Below are positions 45,521 to 58,264 of a DNA stretch of 64,000 nucleotides, piece after piece. The notes below the pieces were generated by a model that did not search any database, had not been told where the DNA came from, and saw only the letters and a list, made by a program, of their open reading frames with translations. How positions within the stretch are numbered: position 1 is the stretch's first letter; each line of letters begins with the position of its first letter. A program made the position numbers and the translations under genes. Origin of the DNA: Hirsutella rhossiliensis (Eukaryota > Ascomycota > Sordariomycetes > Hypocreales > Ophiocordycipitaceae); contig NW_025408678.1 of NCBI RefSeq assembly GCF_020360975.1, positions 62,001 to 126,000 on the forward strand, written 5' to 3'.

Positions 45521-48313
45521 ATGACCACGACGCGGCGCGACTTTCTGAGCCAGCCGGCGCCGGAAAACTACGTCGCCGGTCTTGGAAGAGGAGCTACTGG
45601 CTTCACCACGAGATCCGACCTTGGTCCAGCTCGCGATGGGCCCAGTGAGGACCAGATCAAGGAGGCCCTCGCCAAGCGTGCGGCGCAGCTGGGCATCGCG
45701 CCCGACGGAAAGGGCAGCAAGAAGAAAGATGAAGACGACGACAACAATGACGACGAGGCACGGTTCCAAGACCCAGACAACGAGGTTGGCCTGTTCGCTG
45801 GCGGTGTCTACGACAAGGAGGACGTGGAAGCAGACCGCATATGGGACTGGGTGGACGAGCGCATGGATCGGAGAAAGCGGCAGCGCGAAGAGCGCGAAAA
45901 GGCCGAGCGGGAGGAATACGAGCGGAACAACCCCAAGATCCAACAGCAGTTCACGGATCTCAAACGTGCCCTCTCGACCGTCACGGATGACGAGTGGGCA
46001 AACCTGCCCGAGGTCGGAGATTTGACGGGCAAAAATCGGAGAAGCAAGCAAGCCTTGCGCCAGCGCTTCTACGCGGTGCCCGACAGCGTATTAGCCGCCG
46101 CTCGAGACTCGACCGAGATGGGCACGACTGTCGCCGACGACGGCACGGCCACAGCTGCCGGGGACGGAGGGGACGGCACAATGACCAACTTTGCCGACAT
46201 TGGAGCGGCTCGCGACAAGGTTCTCAAGTCAAGATTGGAGCAGGCATCGCAGAGCACGGGCGGCGACTCGGGCAGCGCGACGAGCATCGACCCGCAGGGG
46301 TACATCACGAGCCTCAACAAGATGCAGATGAACGAGGCTCAAGCGCAGGTCGGCGACATCAACCGCGTGCGAGAGCTTCTTCAGTCTGTCGTCAAGACGA
46401 ATCCCAACAATGCCCTGGGATGGATCGCGGCTGCCCGGCTGGAAGAACTGGCCGGCAAGATTGTCGCCGCGCGAAAGACCATCGACAAGGGATGTGCCCA
46501 ATGCCCGCAGAGCGAGGACGCATGGCTGGAGAACATTCGACTCAACCACGAGTCCCCAAATACAAAAATCATCGCCCGCAGGGCCATCGAGGCGAATCCC
46601 CGATCGGTGCGGCTGTGGGTGGAGGCCATGAAACTGGAGCACATTGCCAGCAACAAGAGGCGCGTTGTTCGCCAGGCGCTCGACCACCTGTCGGACTCGG
46701 AGGCTCTTTGGAAAGAGGCGGTGAATCTAGAGGACGACCCCAACGACGCAAGGCTCATGTTGGCCAAGGCGACGGAGCTGATCCCCCTCTCGGTGGATCT
46801 GTGGTTGGCGCTGGCCCGGCTGGAGACGCCAGAGAACGCCCAAAAGGTGCTTAACAGGGCGCGAAAAGCCGTCCCGACATCTCACGAGATTTGGATTGCG
46901 GCCGCGCGGTTGCAGGAACAGCTCGGCCAGGGAGACAAGGTCAACGTCATGAAGCGAGCTGTGCAAGTGCTTGCCAAGGAATCCGCCATGCCGAGTCGAG
47001 AAGAGTGGATTGCCGAGGCGGAGAAGTGCGAGGCAGAAGGGGCGACGCTTACTTGCGAGAGCATCATCCGCGAGACGCTCGGCTGGAATCTGGACGAGGA
47101 CGATGACCGAAGAGACATATGGAAGGAAGACGCCAGAGGCAGTATCAACAGGGGTCGATATGAAACCGCCCGCGCCATCTATGCCTATTCGCTACGCGTA
47201 TTTGTGCAAAGCCGGTCGACGTGGATGGCGGCCGCAGACCTCGAGAGGACCCACGGGACCAGAGCCTCGCTGTGGCAACTCCTGGAAAAGGCCGTGGAGG
47301 CGTGCCCGAAGAGCGAGGAGCTGTGGATGATGCTGGCCAAGGAGAAGTGGCAGGCAGGAGAGGTAGACAACGCGCGGCTGGTCCTAAAGCGGGCCTTTCA
47401 CCAAAACCCCAACAACGAAGACATTTGGCTGTCGGCCGTCAAACTCGAGTCGGAAAATGGCGACGTGGAGCAGGCGAGACAGCTACTGGAGATTGCACGC
47501 GAACAGGCGCCGACGGACCGGGTATGGATGAAGAGCGTCGTGTTCGAGCGGGTGGAGGGGCAGGACAACGCGGCGCTGGACATGGTGCTGCGGGCGCTGC
47601 AGCTGTTCCCGGCCTCTGCGAAGCTGTGGATGCTCAAAGGACAAATCTACGAGGATCAGGGTAAGCCGGGCCAGGCGCGGGAGACGTACGCGGCCGGGGT
47701 CAAGGCTGTGCCCAAGTCGGCGCCACTGTGGCTGCTTTACTCTCGGCTCGAGGAGCAAGAGGGCTCAATGGTCAAGGCACGATCCATCCTCGACCGAGCG
47801 CGGCTGGCGGCGCCCAAAAACGCGGAGCTGTGGTGCGAGTCGGTACGGCTGGAGCGGCGGGCGGGCAACATGGCGCAGGCCAAGTCGATGATGGCGCGGG
47901 CGCAGCAAGAGGTGCCCAAGAGCGGGCTCCTCTGGGTGGAACAAATCTGGCATCTGGAGGCGCGAACGCAGCGCAAGCCGCGCAGCCTCGAGGCCATCAA
48001 GAAGATTGACAACGACCCGCTGCTGTTTGTCGGGGTGGCGCGCATCTTCTGGGGCGACCGCAAGCTGGACAAGGCGCAGAACTGGTTCGAGAAGGCGCTG
48101 GTGCTGGACCCGGACTGCGGCGACAGCTGGGCTTGGTACTACCGCTTCCTCTGCCAGCACGGCACCGAGGAGAAGCGCGGCGAGGTGGTGGGCAAGTGCG
48201 TGCAGAACGAGCCGCGGCACGGCGAGGCGTGGCAGGCGGTGGCTAAGAGCCCCAAGAATGCGCGCAAGGGGACCGAGCAGATCCTGAAGCTGGTGGCGGC
48301 GGATCTGGAGTAG
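45521..48313 (+). CDS. prp1: Pre-mRNA splicing factor PRP1/PRP6 (U5 snRNP, tri-snRNP bridge)
   Basis: Intronless gene of 930 aa, close to human PRPF6 (941) and fission yeast Prp1 (906). It bridges U5 and U4/U6 snRNPs in the spliceosomal tri-snRNP in the nucleus. The PRP1 N-terminal domain is clear from the first residues (PAPENYVAGLGRGATGFTTR, about 12-31) and continues through the acidic/lysine-rich linker and ADRIWDWVDERMDRRKRQRE (about 105-124). From about residue 270 to the end are many HAT (half-TPR) repeats with the typical W.....LE, A+..L.+A and P...+LW signatures, e.g. NPNNALGWIAAARLEELAGK and NPRSVRLWVEAMKLEHIA. The start is fixed by the conserved N-terminus. Part of one HAT repeat is copied at 48,516-48,585. 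Large antisense frames over this gene are GC-bias shadows. Confidence 0.96.
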   Translation: MTTTRRDFLSQPAPENYVAGLGRGATGFTTRSDLGPARDGPSEDQIKEALAKRAAQLGIAPDGKGSKKKDEDDDNNDDEARFQDPDNEVGLFAGGVYDKEDVEADRIWDWVDERMDRRKRQREEREKAEREEYERNNPKIQQQFTDLKRALSTVTDDEWANLPEVGDLTGKNRRSKQALRQRFYAVPDSVLAAARDSTEMGTTVADDGTATAAGDGGDGTMTNFADIGAARDKVLKSRLEQASQSTGGDSGSATSIDPQGYITSLNKMQMNEAQAQVGDINRVRELLQSVVKTNPNNALGWIAAARLEELAGKIVAARKTIDKGCAQCPQSEDAWLENIRLNHESPNTKIIARRAIEANPRSVRLWVEAMKLEHIASNKRRVVRQALDHLSDSEALWKEAVNLEDDPNDARLMLAKATELIPLSVDLWLALARLETPENAQKVLNRARKAVPTSHEIWIAAARLQEQLGQGDKVNVMKRAVQVLAKESAMPSREEWIAEAEKCEAEGATLTCESIIRETLGWNLDEDDDRRDIWKEDARGSINRGRYETARAIYAYSLRVFVQSRSTWMAAADLERTHGTRASLWQLLEKAVEACPKSEELWMMLAKEKWQAGEVDNARLVLKRAFHQNPNNEDIWLSAVKLESENGDVEQARQLLEIAREQAPTDRVWMKSVVFERVEGQDNAALDMVLRALQLFPASAKLWMLKGQIYEDQGKPGQARETYAAGVKAVPKSAPLWLLYSRLEEQEGSMVKARSILDRARLAAPKNAELWCESVRLERRAGNMAQAKSMMARAQQEVPKSGLLWVEQIWHLEARTQRKPRSLEAIKKIDNDPLLFVGVARIFWGDRKLDKAQNWFEKALVLDPDCGDSWAWYYRFLCQHGTEEKRGEVVGKCVQNEPRHGEAWQAVAKSPKNARKGTEQILKLVAADLE

Positions 48314-49994
<1,681 letters not shown>

Positions 49995-50870
49995 GCGCCG
50001 GGGAGCCTTTTTGATCTGGAGTGGGAAAATGACATGGCTAGAGGCAAGATATCACGATTGGAGGGACGGCGTTCAACGGGCATGTTTGGAGCGCATCTCT
50101 TGGTCCTACAGCAATACAATTCTTCTACAGCAGGCGCTGCTGGCGACACCCAATTCCGAATGCATGCCGAGTGACAATGCGCAGCACGCTTCACTCGCCA
50201 AGGAGACTGCCTTTCCAAATTACTCTCCATTCTCTCTATCTCGACCACCCGCGGCCGCGATGACGTGCAACTCCAGCGGTTCCTCCAACGCCGCCTCGCT
50301 CTTCTCCCGCACTCTTGCCGTCCGCCGCCACCGTCTCTCACGTTGCGCTTGTCGTCGTAAAAGCCGTTATAGGTACAGACCATGGTTGCCGCTTTTTGTC
50401 ATCTATTGTCGCAAGCACAAAAGAAACCCCCGCCACCGTTCCCCAAATTCCACACAAAAAGGGGGAGGGCATGTGTAGCATTCACCCTTCGCTTTGCATG
50501 TTGCTTTTCTCCTGGTTTCGCCATCCAGCTTGCAGCACCAGATTAATCAGTCGGCATTGTAGGCACTTCATCTACCTTAACCTCGGGCACTCCTTCAAGA
50601 AGCGATCCCCGGCGGCTCAGTATGCCTCTGGGCGCGTAAATGATCTCTTGCCGGTCTATAGCCCAAGCTGGGGAAAAGAAAAGGAAAAGTTGCGTCAGTA
50701 GGTCACATCCTACCCTCCATTTCAAATGGACGATGAGATGAGGTCGGAAGAAAAAATCCCAACGCCGGGGCTGTTCCAGATGCCGCACGCACGCTCAAAA
50801 AACACAAGGCAGTGAATGATAGTAAAGCGGGGTTCGAAAAAGAAGATCCACTGAAAGCGACGGCTTCGCG
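49995..50870. other. 3' UTR region between convergent DIM1 and VAC7
   Basis: About 880 bp without recognisable gene. Short frames on both strands show no domain. Holds the terminators of two convergent genes; AT-rich stretches near 50,450-50,465 and 50,795-50,805 could serve in polyadenylation. Confidence 0.5.
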
Positions 50871-53495
50871 TCATGACGCGACCGAGACGGTGATGTTCGG
50901 CTTCGGAGATGGGTTGTTGGCAGAGTTTGGCTTGACTGTGGTTCGCCCCGACACTGTTGCGCTGCGAACGTGGGCGCTCAAGGGGAGGCTGTATTTAACC
51001 ACACCCTTGACAATCAGGTCAAACTCGTGTTGATAAATGTTGTTCCACCGCTCCGAACCATCCACGGTGTTGTTCCCGGGACTCGGGAGCTGCATCTGTC
51101 CCGTCGAGGATGACGTTCCCTGGTGGAAGAGGGAACCTTCGAAAGTCAGTGAGCTGTCAAACACCGTGACGCGGCCGAGTAAAATATTTGGTCGACTGTC
51201 ACTATCGCCGTCGCCGGGCCTCAGGGGCGGGTCGTTCGCTGGGTCGTCTCGGGCATGCAATCTGTCCGACACATGATGATGCTTCCGCCGTTTCGAGTCC
51301 TCGTCTGCGTACTTGGATTTGGCGAATATTTCCAGGTTCGCCCGATCAATCGTCACCACCACGATGTTGGGGTTATGTGCCTTGACCGTGAGATCGTACA
51401 TCAACACCTGCTCGCTCGTGACCACGTTGCCGATGGAGACAATCTCGATGCCGGTCATGGGCTGCGACGTGGCGAACATGAAACCTATGGCACCGGTGAT
51501 GACCAGCAGGAACATCATGGTCAAGACAAGGCAGGCCGCGAATCGATTTAGGTATGACGATCGCCTGGTGTAGGTTTGGGATTCCGCCTGCCGTAAGCTA
51601 TGCGGCCCGCGCCTGCTTCGGCTGCCCCTCAAAGAACGCGCCGTCTCAATCAGAGGTGTTCGCTCGTCGTCGGCGCCTGTCGTGTCGTCCAGATCGTAGC
51701 TCGACGACATTTGCATCGCAGATCGCTTGGTGCCAAACTGTCCACGCGCCGAGTGGTAGTTTCTCGGGCTCGTCGGGCCCGACGAATTGCGCGAGGTGTT
51801 GCCCGCGAGCTTGGACTTGGCTGCGTTTGGGAACGGCGACTCGTTGTCGAACAGTGACGCATGGCCGTTGCCGGGTTGCCGGCCCCATCTGCCTATGTGG
51901 TGATGGTGTCGCAGGGTACCGCGCGCAGAGCCGCCGGTGCTTCGCCCGGTCCCCTTTCCATCCTCGTCCCCGGGCGTCAAGCTATCGCTCGCGTTACCCC
52001 CAAACGTGTTGACAAACTTCATACTCTTCTTGGGCACGGGCCCGTGACCGTGACCATGACTCCCGCCTTCCAAGACCCCGTAGAGGGACCGCAAGTTTGG
52101 TCGGTCCGCCTGGCTGACCATGGAAGTCGCACTGGGGGTGCGGGAGTGAAAGCGACGAGTCGAACGTTCAGTGTTGTCTGGAGGATTGGAATCATAGACA
52201 AAGGTTTCTTCCGAATCCGAGGTGTTGGCTTCGTCAACGGCGTTGGCAATCTTTGCCTCGAAGATGTCGGCTTTGGAAGACCCTTTGGTTAAGTCATGTT
52301 AGCACGGTTTTGCCGGATGCGCTGACCCGGATGTCCTACCTGTCCCCGAGTTGACCGCAGGCTGCTTGCGCGCCGGTTTCTTCTTCTCCCTTTTCGGCCT
52401 GATGGTCTCGGCGCTTGGCTTGGTTTTGAGGGTTCCGTTGGCGGCCTCGGCCTTTGTTCCCGTCGCCAGGACGACTTGGGGGACGCTGGGCACCGTCTCT
52501 GTCTCGACCGTCATGTTCTGTGTTGAGCCCTCCGGTTTGGACTTGGCCTGCTTGGTTGACATGGCGCTAGACTGCCGGGAGACGAGGGTCGGCGGCGGCG
52601 GCGGAACCGACGAAGGACGTCGGGACTCGGGCCTGGATCCGCCCACATCTCCGCTACCCGGGGGCCCGGGCATGTTGTAGGTCTTGTTATTGAGCGCTAG
52701 ACCGCCGTCACTGAGGGCACTGTCGGGAGGGTTGCCCGGGGTGGCGAGCTTCTCCTTGACATGCTCTAACAGCGAGGCATCGGCCGCGTGCGCGGGCGAG
52801 TTGTTCTGGCTGACTTCCTGCACGGTTTCCAACGCGCCGCAGACGGGGGTTCTGATGCCCGACTGCATGTGCGACTCATCGGAATCGTTTTCGGACGAGT
52901 TTTGCAGTGAATCTGGTAGCTGGGGCGATGGGCTGGGTCGCTGAATGTTGATCAGAGGAGGGTCGTGTGGTTCGCTGCGACGCGCGGACGTGACACCGAG
53001 CTTGCTCAACTGTGGCGGAGGCGATCGTAGACGGGGCGAGACGGGCCAGCGATGGCTGTCCTTCAAGTCTTGGACGGCCGGGGGCTTCTGCGGCGTGGGC
53101 GAAAGGATCGGAGGCTCCTTGGTGGTCGAGCGCAGGCTGGGAGCGGCAGCCGATGACGGCTCGGTACAAGTCGACTTTGCTTGGCGGGTAGGGCTCAGGT
53201 CCTGCTGGCTGTTCCTGCGCGATTGACTGGCACTGCCGGTCAAAGCTGTTCGCCGAGGCTTGCGGGACGGGGAAGCGTCTCGAGAGGCAGCGGGGGAGTG
53301 ATTGAGGGAGGCTGAGGTGGATGATTGTTTTGACGTTTGGCTGCTAGTGGTGGTGGAGGTGATGGGCGGTCGGGTGTCAGGTTGGGGGCTCGGCACGCTG
53401 TCGGTGATCGTGGTGGCGGTTTGGGCGCCGCCGGTCGAGGCTGATGACTTGTCCATGATGGCGGGAGAGGCGTAGAGCTGTTCCGGAGCATGCAT
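50871..53495 (-). CDS. vac7: Vacuolar segregation protein VAC7 (PI(3,5)P2 regulator)
   Basis: Two exons on the minus strand, 53,495-52,340 and 52,282-50,871, with a 57-bp intron (tgctaac branch point), giving 855 aa. Vac7 is a vacuolar-membrane activator of the Fab1 PI3P 5-kinase, so it controls vacuole size and PI(3,5)P2 level. The first ~600 residues are Ser/Thr/Pro-rich and probably disordered, with a conserved ADIFEAKIANAVDEAN segment at about 391-406 and SDSEETFVYDSNPP after it. A basic stretch leads to one membrane span (CLVLTMMFLLVITGAIGFMF, within about 632-656). The luminal C-terminus is the conserved domain with VTIDRANLEIFAKSKY, GRVTVFDSSLTFEGSLFHQG and FDLIVKGVVKYSLPL. The first Met (53,495) was used; Met at 53,456 (MDKSSAS) is an alternative start. 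Confidence 0.88.
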
Positions 53496-53910
53496 GCCCG
53501 CGGGACGAGCCTTGGACTGGGTCAGAGACAGGTGGTGGTGGTGTCGGTCGAGGGCAGTGTCATCGTGGTTGGCTCGTCATGGACACTTGCGACGCGACAG
53601 GGCAACCACGGTGGTAATGGGAAGGGGTGAAGACGGGCGTGGAGCCCCGAGAGGCCCGTTGCGCGGATCAGAGTGCGAGATGCGGAGCAAATGAGGCGAC
53701 GAGAGGAGGAGCGGGTGGGTGTTGACGTTGGCTGCAGCCCTAGGCTACGGAAGCGAGCAGGGACGATGAGGACGAAGGGGTGCGGTGATTGGGCGGGACT
53801 CGGATGGGACAATTTGTCGTCGTGGCACAGGCTGGCTCAAGGTACGGACAGGGTGCTGTGCAGCACTAGCCGGGCTGCAGCGAAAGGCGGATGAAGTCGT
53901 CGTGGAAATG

Positions 53911-53948
53911 ATGGTGGTGGTGGTGGTGGTGGTGGTGGTGGCGGTGGT
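53911..53948 (+). repeat. GGT trinucleotide microsatellite
   Basis: Eleven or more ggt units, interrupted once by gcggt, about 420 bp upstream of the VAC7 start codon. Confidence 0.9.
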
Positions 53949-54139
53949 CCAGCACACGTACTCGCGAAATGGAGCAGCGGTACCTGCTTGCTGAAGGTCA
54001 CGTACAGTGTGAGCTGTTACTGTAGCTAGCGCCCTGGGCTGCTTAGTGCGCCAGTGCGGGCATGGACGACGTCGACTCCGGAGCACTTTGTCCCCTGTCA
54101 TGCCCGAATGTGCACGCCCAGGTAGCCGAGGCTGGAGAC

Positions 54140-55080
54140 TACCAAGGTAGGTACTTAAGTAAGTACATGCTGTAGGTAGGACGGCGGGCGGTTGGCCGGA
54201 TGGAGGATGGAAGAGGAGAGAAGAAAATGGCCACGAAAATGAATCCGCGACAGGAAGCGAGAGCGAGACGATTTTTCCTTTTGTTTCTTGCTGCTGACGG
54301 GAACCCAGCCCAACACAGCATAACACAGCACAACACACACGTACCCGTACATGCACACATGCACACATGCACGCCTCACACACCAGCACAAACAAGCAAT
54401 GCCAGCCAGGGTGGCCCCAGCACCTGGGCGACAGCCACTGCTGGTGGGTACCTCTGTACATGGCTGAGATGGCTGAGCACCTCAGCTGATTGTGTGTGTC
54501 TGACAGACAGGCTTTTCTGTCCACCGCACAATTGGCTGGTCCTTGATGTACTGTAGACATGTGCCTGAAGCAACGCGGCGCATCGGGGCCGAGATGTAGT
54601 TAGAGTAGTGACTTGCTGGTCTGGTCCAGTCCTTCGTTCACAGAGGGGCTCCGCTCATCACCAGCACTGTACAGGGCGTGGCACCGGGTCCGACTTTCCC
54701 GAGCGCCGCTATGTGGCCCATGTGGTACCGGTAGGTGCCTGCCTCTTTCGGTACCCAGCATACCCAGCATATCCGGTACCTTACCTAAGACAGTGAGTGA
54801 CTTACGACGCAACTCCAACGGCCATTGGGCGCTCGACCCTCGTTTAGGACGCCAAGGTACCTACCTAGGTATCCGTTACGGACCTTAGATATATTAGGTA
54901 CCTGTCACCTGGCCGGAGGTATCCGTACCCAAGTACCAATGGCCCAAGCTGCTTCGGGCGCCAGCCCGCTGACTGACACCTCTCGTGAGACCGCCCGTAC
55001 AGTGTGACTTGATCGCAAATCGCGCGCACCGGGGCATCTAGGTACCTTTCCATCAAGAGATACCAATAAGGTACCTCGTC
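54140..55080. repeat. Cluster of GGTACCTACCT/AGGTAGGTA motifs
   Basis: Short palindrome-like pieces occur repeatedly: aaggtaggtacttaagtaag (54,144), gtaggtagg (54,171), ggtgggtacc (54,444), ggtaccggtaggtgcc (54,723), aaggtacctacctaggta (54,854), attaggtacctgtc (54,893), ctaggtacctttcc (55,039), aaggtacctcg (55,069). Similar ggtacctac motifs occur elsewhere in fungal intergenic DNA. Their function is unknown. Confidence 0.6.
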
Positions 55081-57445
55081 GTCCCGTGGCTCACGAGCTG
55101 TTTGTACTGTGGAGCACATCGCGCCCGATCCCCGCCATGTTTAGGAACAGCCCTAGTCCGGAGCCCTCCGCGTCGTCTCGCTCTTCTTTGCTTCTCCGAC
55201 CAGCACACAAGGCATCGCCCGCCAAACAGGTTTTCCAAGGCCGTGGAGCTGTCGATGTCTCAGCAGTCGCCCGCCCGCTACTGAGCATGCAACAGCTGCG
55301 CCGCTTCCCTGCTCGTCGCACACGCTGCTTACCCAAGAGCTCGGTAACCACCCCCCACAGCCACAGGGCACGCATGCCCGCCAACGCACCCGACAGAGAC
55401 CCACGAGCGCGGACAGTCGTTGCCATCTCATGACGTTACGCAGGTTCGCTTGGTACAGCGACGGACAGAGCAACAAGGCGGCCACCAAAGAAAGCGGGTG
55501 AATCAAGTGAAGAGGGAAAAAGGGTGAGGATGTGATGCGAACCTCAGGATTCAGGGACAGCTCCCATTCTCGTCTCGCCTCTCGCGCAACTGCGGCTGCT
55601 CGCTGGGTGGGCTGGCCGGCGGCGCAAAACAAAACAAAACAAGCTTGCTTTGCTTACCCCTGTTGCACAACATGTGCCAGGGCCAGAACTGGGCCAAAGC
55701 CGCAGCAAACACTGTCAAGTACCGGACACGGTGCGGCACGGCCGGCTCTGTCGTCACCGTGACCCGCCAGCGCCCTCAGCTTGTTGCTGATCTGTCCCTG
55801 TTCTCTCAGCCATCTGTTCTTCGGCAGGAAGGGGGGTTGCTGACTCGAACACCAAACACGCGACTGCTCGTGTACGTAAACTGGGCACATATTACGCCCA
55901 CAAGGACGCATGGCCTGGGGGCCGAGACGCTGTGTACAGTGTGTACATGGTTCAACGGAATCGTGGTCAGATCCCTTCCAGAGCATGGCAAGGCATGGCG
56001 AGCGCCAAGTTTTGTTTCCGTCCTCTCACGGTTCGACACGCCCCCTGGCCCTCGTCTTAGTTGCCTCGTACCGGTCCGTCATGATGCCCCAGCACCAAGC
56101 ACGTACGTGGCTGGCACGGATTTGCTGTTTATGTTGATTTGTTGCTCGATGCTGCCTTTCCCCCGCAGTACGCAACAAGTCTGCGCATCCCGCTTCGGTC
56201 ACGCGCCATCGAGCCCTCGGTTGCTGGAACGTCCTGCCAGACGCACCTACACACTACTAGAGGGCGAATCCATCGTTGATAGGTTCCCGAGAGGGCAGCA
56301 CGGAGAAGGACTGCCATCGGGTTCCGACGCGTTCTTTGTCCACTGCCGTTCTGGGCCGCACGGTTCCATCCAGTACGGGTGCTCCGAGTATGTCCTGGTC
56401 TTCGCGTGAGCCGTGTACAGCATGGCACGAATCAAAGGACTACGAGATTCGGATGCGTTACGGCACTTGACGGCTGGCTCTCTCGACACAACGGTGTCTT
56501 GTACTTCGTACTTGGTACTGAGTCAATACGTGACGAGCGCCGATCGCCGCTCGTCGGCGCGAGGCCCGGCCCGTCCCCTTCTGCCTTAGCAAGGCAACGA
56601 GGCAAAGCAGTTGGGCCCTCCCGGCTACGTACAGTGAGTCAACAACGGATTTATCGCTCTTGCGAGGTGGACACTTCTGTAGAGCTACCAGACCGAGTCG
56701 CGTTGTATCCTTGAAGCCCGTGCTGCTTTTCATCCGGGCCATCCTCGTGCCTTTGGCCGATGCAATGCTCGGTGACGACGTGCTGGCTTCCAATGGGAGT
56801 GTGTCTTGTGTCTTTTGCACGAGACTGTCGCATCACAGAGCGCTGGTAAGGGTAGATATTCATACTTCGTACATATGTGCAGCATGGAAAGGCCCTCGGC
56901 GGGTCCAAACGGCTGGTGTGTTGGCTGCTGCATCGATGCATGGAAAAAATTCAGGCTTCAACAAGACTGGATGCCAGGTAGAAGCAAGTCGCAGTTTTTC
57001 AAGCCCATTTGGGGCAGCCGGTGCTCACGCGCACTCGCAACAGTGCCTTGATGTTTGATTCGGTACCGGGACGGAGGCCCGAAACCGGATTCCGAACCGG
57101 CCCGGACCTTCGGCTCCTCCCCGGCGAGACGCCAATCGCCGGCCCCGTGTCCGTGGCTTGGGCAAATGCTAATCTGCAGACTTTGACTTTGGCCTTGATC
57201 AAAGGCAAGGCGAATTGCCCGGCAGTTCGGATATGCAGCATTGTTCCACTGATGACAAAGCTCGGGCACTCGGGGGGTCAATCTGCCCTTTCCCGACGTC
57301 TTCTGGATATACAACCGCATGTCGTTTATAAAAGAGGCTCGCTTCCATCGGATAGAAGTGGAGGCCAACAACAACGCGGTTTGGACAATCTCATCGATAG
57401 GACCCATTTTAATCGCCATTCAGTTCATGTGATTCTCCCGTCGAC

Positions 57446-58264
57446 ATGTCTGTGGAACTCGCCAACCTAGATCGCACCATTCGCGTGGGTGTTATTCTGC
57501 TTGGAGGGTCAGCCCATGTCCCTCCCCAAGCTCGTCTTCGAGTCGCCGAAGCTCTGGGAGACTAATGTTCCGTGTTAGGCTCACCGAGGTGCTGGACGTC
57601 GGCCCCGTCGATCTCATTCACGGAATTAGCAAACCATTTGTCGACCTCCTCCCCGACTCCCTGATCTCCCCGGAGCAGAAGGCGCAGGCGCTTGACACTC
57701 AGTTTCACTGGGTTTCGGAAACAGGAAAGACTCAACCAAGTCGCCTCACGAGTAACATGTCCCTTGCAGCAACAGTAAAAAAATGCCCCCATTATGTCCA
57801 AGTACTCGGGAAACTGACCTTGGCACTTGCAGGACTCATTCGAGACGTGTCCGCCGTTGGACATTGTCCTCATTGGAGCCTCCTTCCAGCCCGAAATCAC
57901 CGAAGCCGAGCTCGCCTTTATCCGCAAGAGCTATCAGGAATGCTCCGCCTTCATCACCGTCTGCGCCGGCATCGAAGCTCCCCTCCGGGCCGGCATCCTT
58001 GAGGGGAAGACGGCCACGGCGCCTCGCTTCATGCTCAAGGAGCTGCGGCAAAAGGCCACGGGCACGCAGTGGGTCGAGAGGCGCTGGGCGAGAGACGGCA
58101 AACTGTGGACAAGCGGGACTCTGCTGAATGGATTGGACTTGATGACCTCTTTCATACAGGCCACTTGGCCCAGCGGCGAGGGGTCGCTGGTGGATTACAC
58201 CATGAAGATGTGCGCCTGGCCGAACCGGGACCCGGAGTATAAGGATGTGCCGTGGCACGATTGA
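57446..58264 (+). CDS. DJ-1/PfpI-family (class I glutamine amidotransferase-like) protein
   Basis: Three exons: 57,446-57,507, 57,579-57,774 and 57,833-58,264, giving 229 aa; introns are 71 and 58 bp (branch points gactaat and ctgac). The DJ-1/PfpI fold covers cysteine-dependent hydrolases, glyoxalases and stress proteins. The N-terminus (RTIRVGVILLGG) leads to LTEVLDVGPVDLIHGIS, then DSFETCPPLDIVLIGA (87-102), and the nucleophile-elbow region FITVCAGIEAPLRAGILEGK with Cys130. It ends LNGLDLMTSFIQATW and KMCAWPNRDPEYKDVPWHD. A stand-alone DJ-1/PfpI domain of this length is common in fungi. The first donor (gtcagc) is weak but is the only GT that joins the frame. Substrate unknown; active-site Cys present, so catalysis is plausible. 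Confidence 0.85.

Larger units (their letters stand above)
53496..57445. other. Long intergenic region between VAC7 and the PfpI gene
   Basis: Nearly 4 kb with no supported gene. It holds the VAC7 promoter, a (GGT)n microsatellite, CA-rich sequence (54,295-54,390), a cluster of ggtacct/ggtaggta motifs and an aaaac pentamer run (55,624-55,642). The longest frames (271 codons, minus strand, 53,745-54,560; 254 codons, plus, 55,645-56,409) give low-complexity or composition-odd sequence and I do not support them as genes. Confidence 0.45.

Noticed and set aside
53745..54560. 271-codon minus-strand ORF upstream of VAC7
   Set aside because: Translation is dominated by the GGT microsatellite (poly-Thr) and CA-rich sequence (Cys/Val runs). 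More likely untranslated or promoter sequence of VAC7.
55645..56409. 254-codon plus-strand ORF
   Set aside because: No recognisable domain, odd residue mixture, and several overlapping frames of similar size on both strands. Not supported without expression data.
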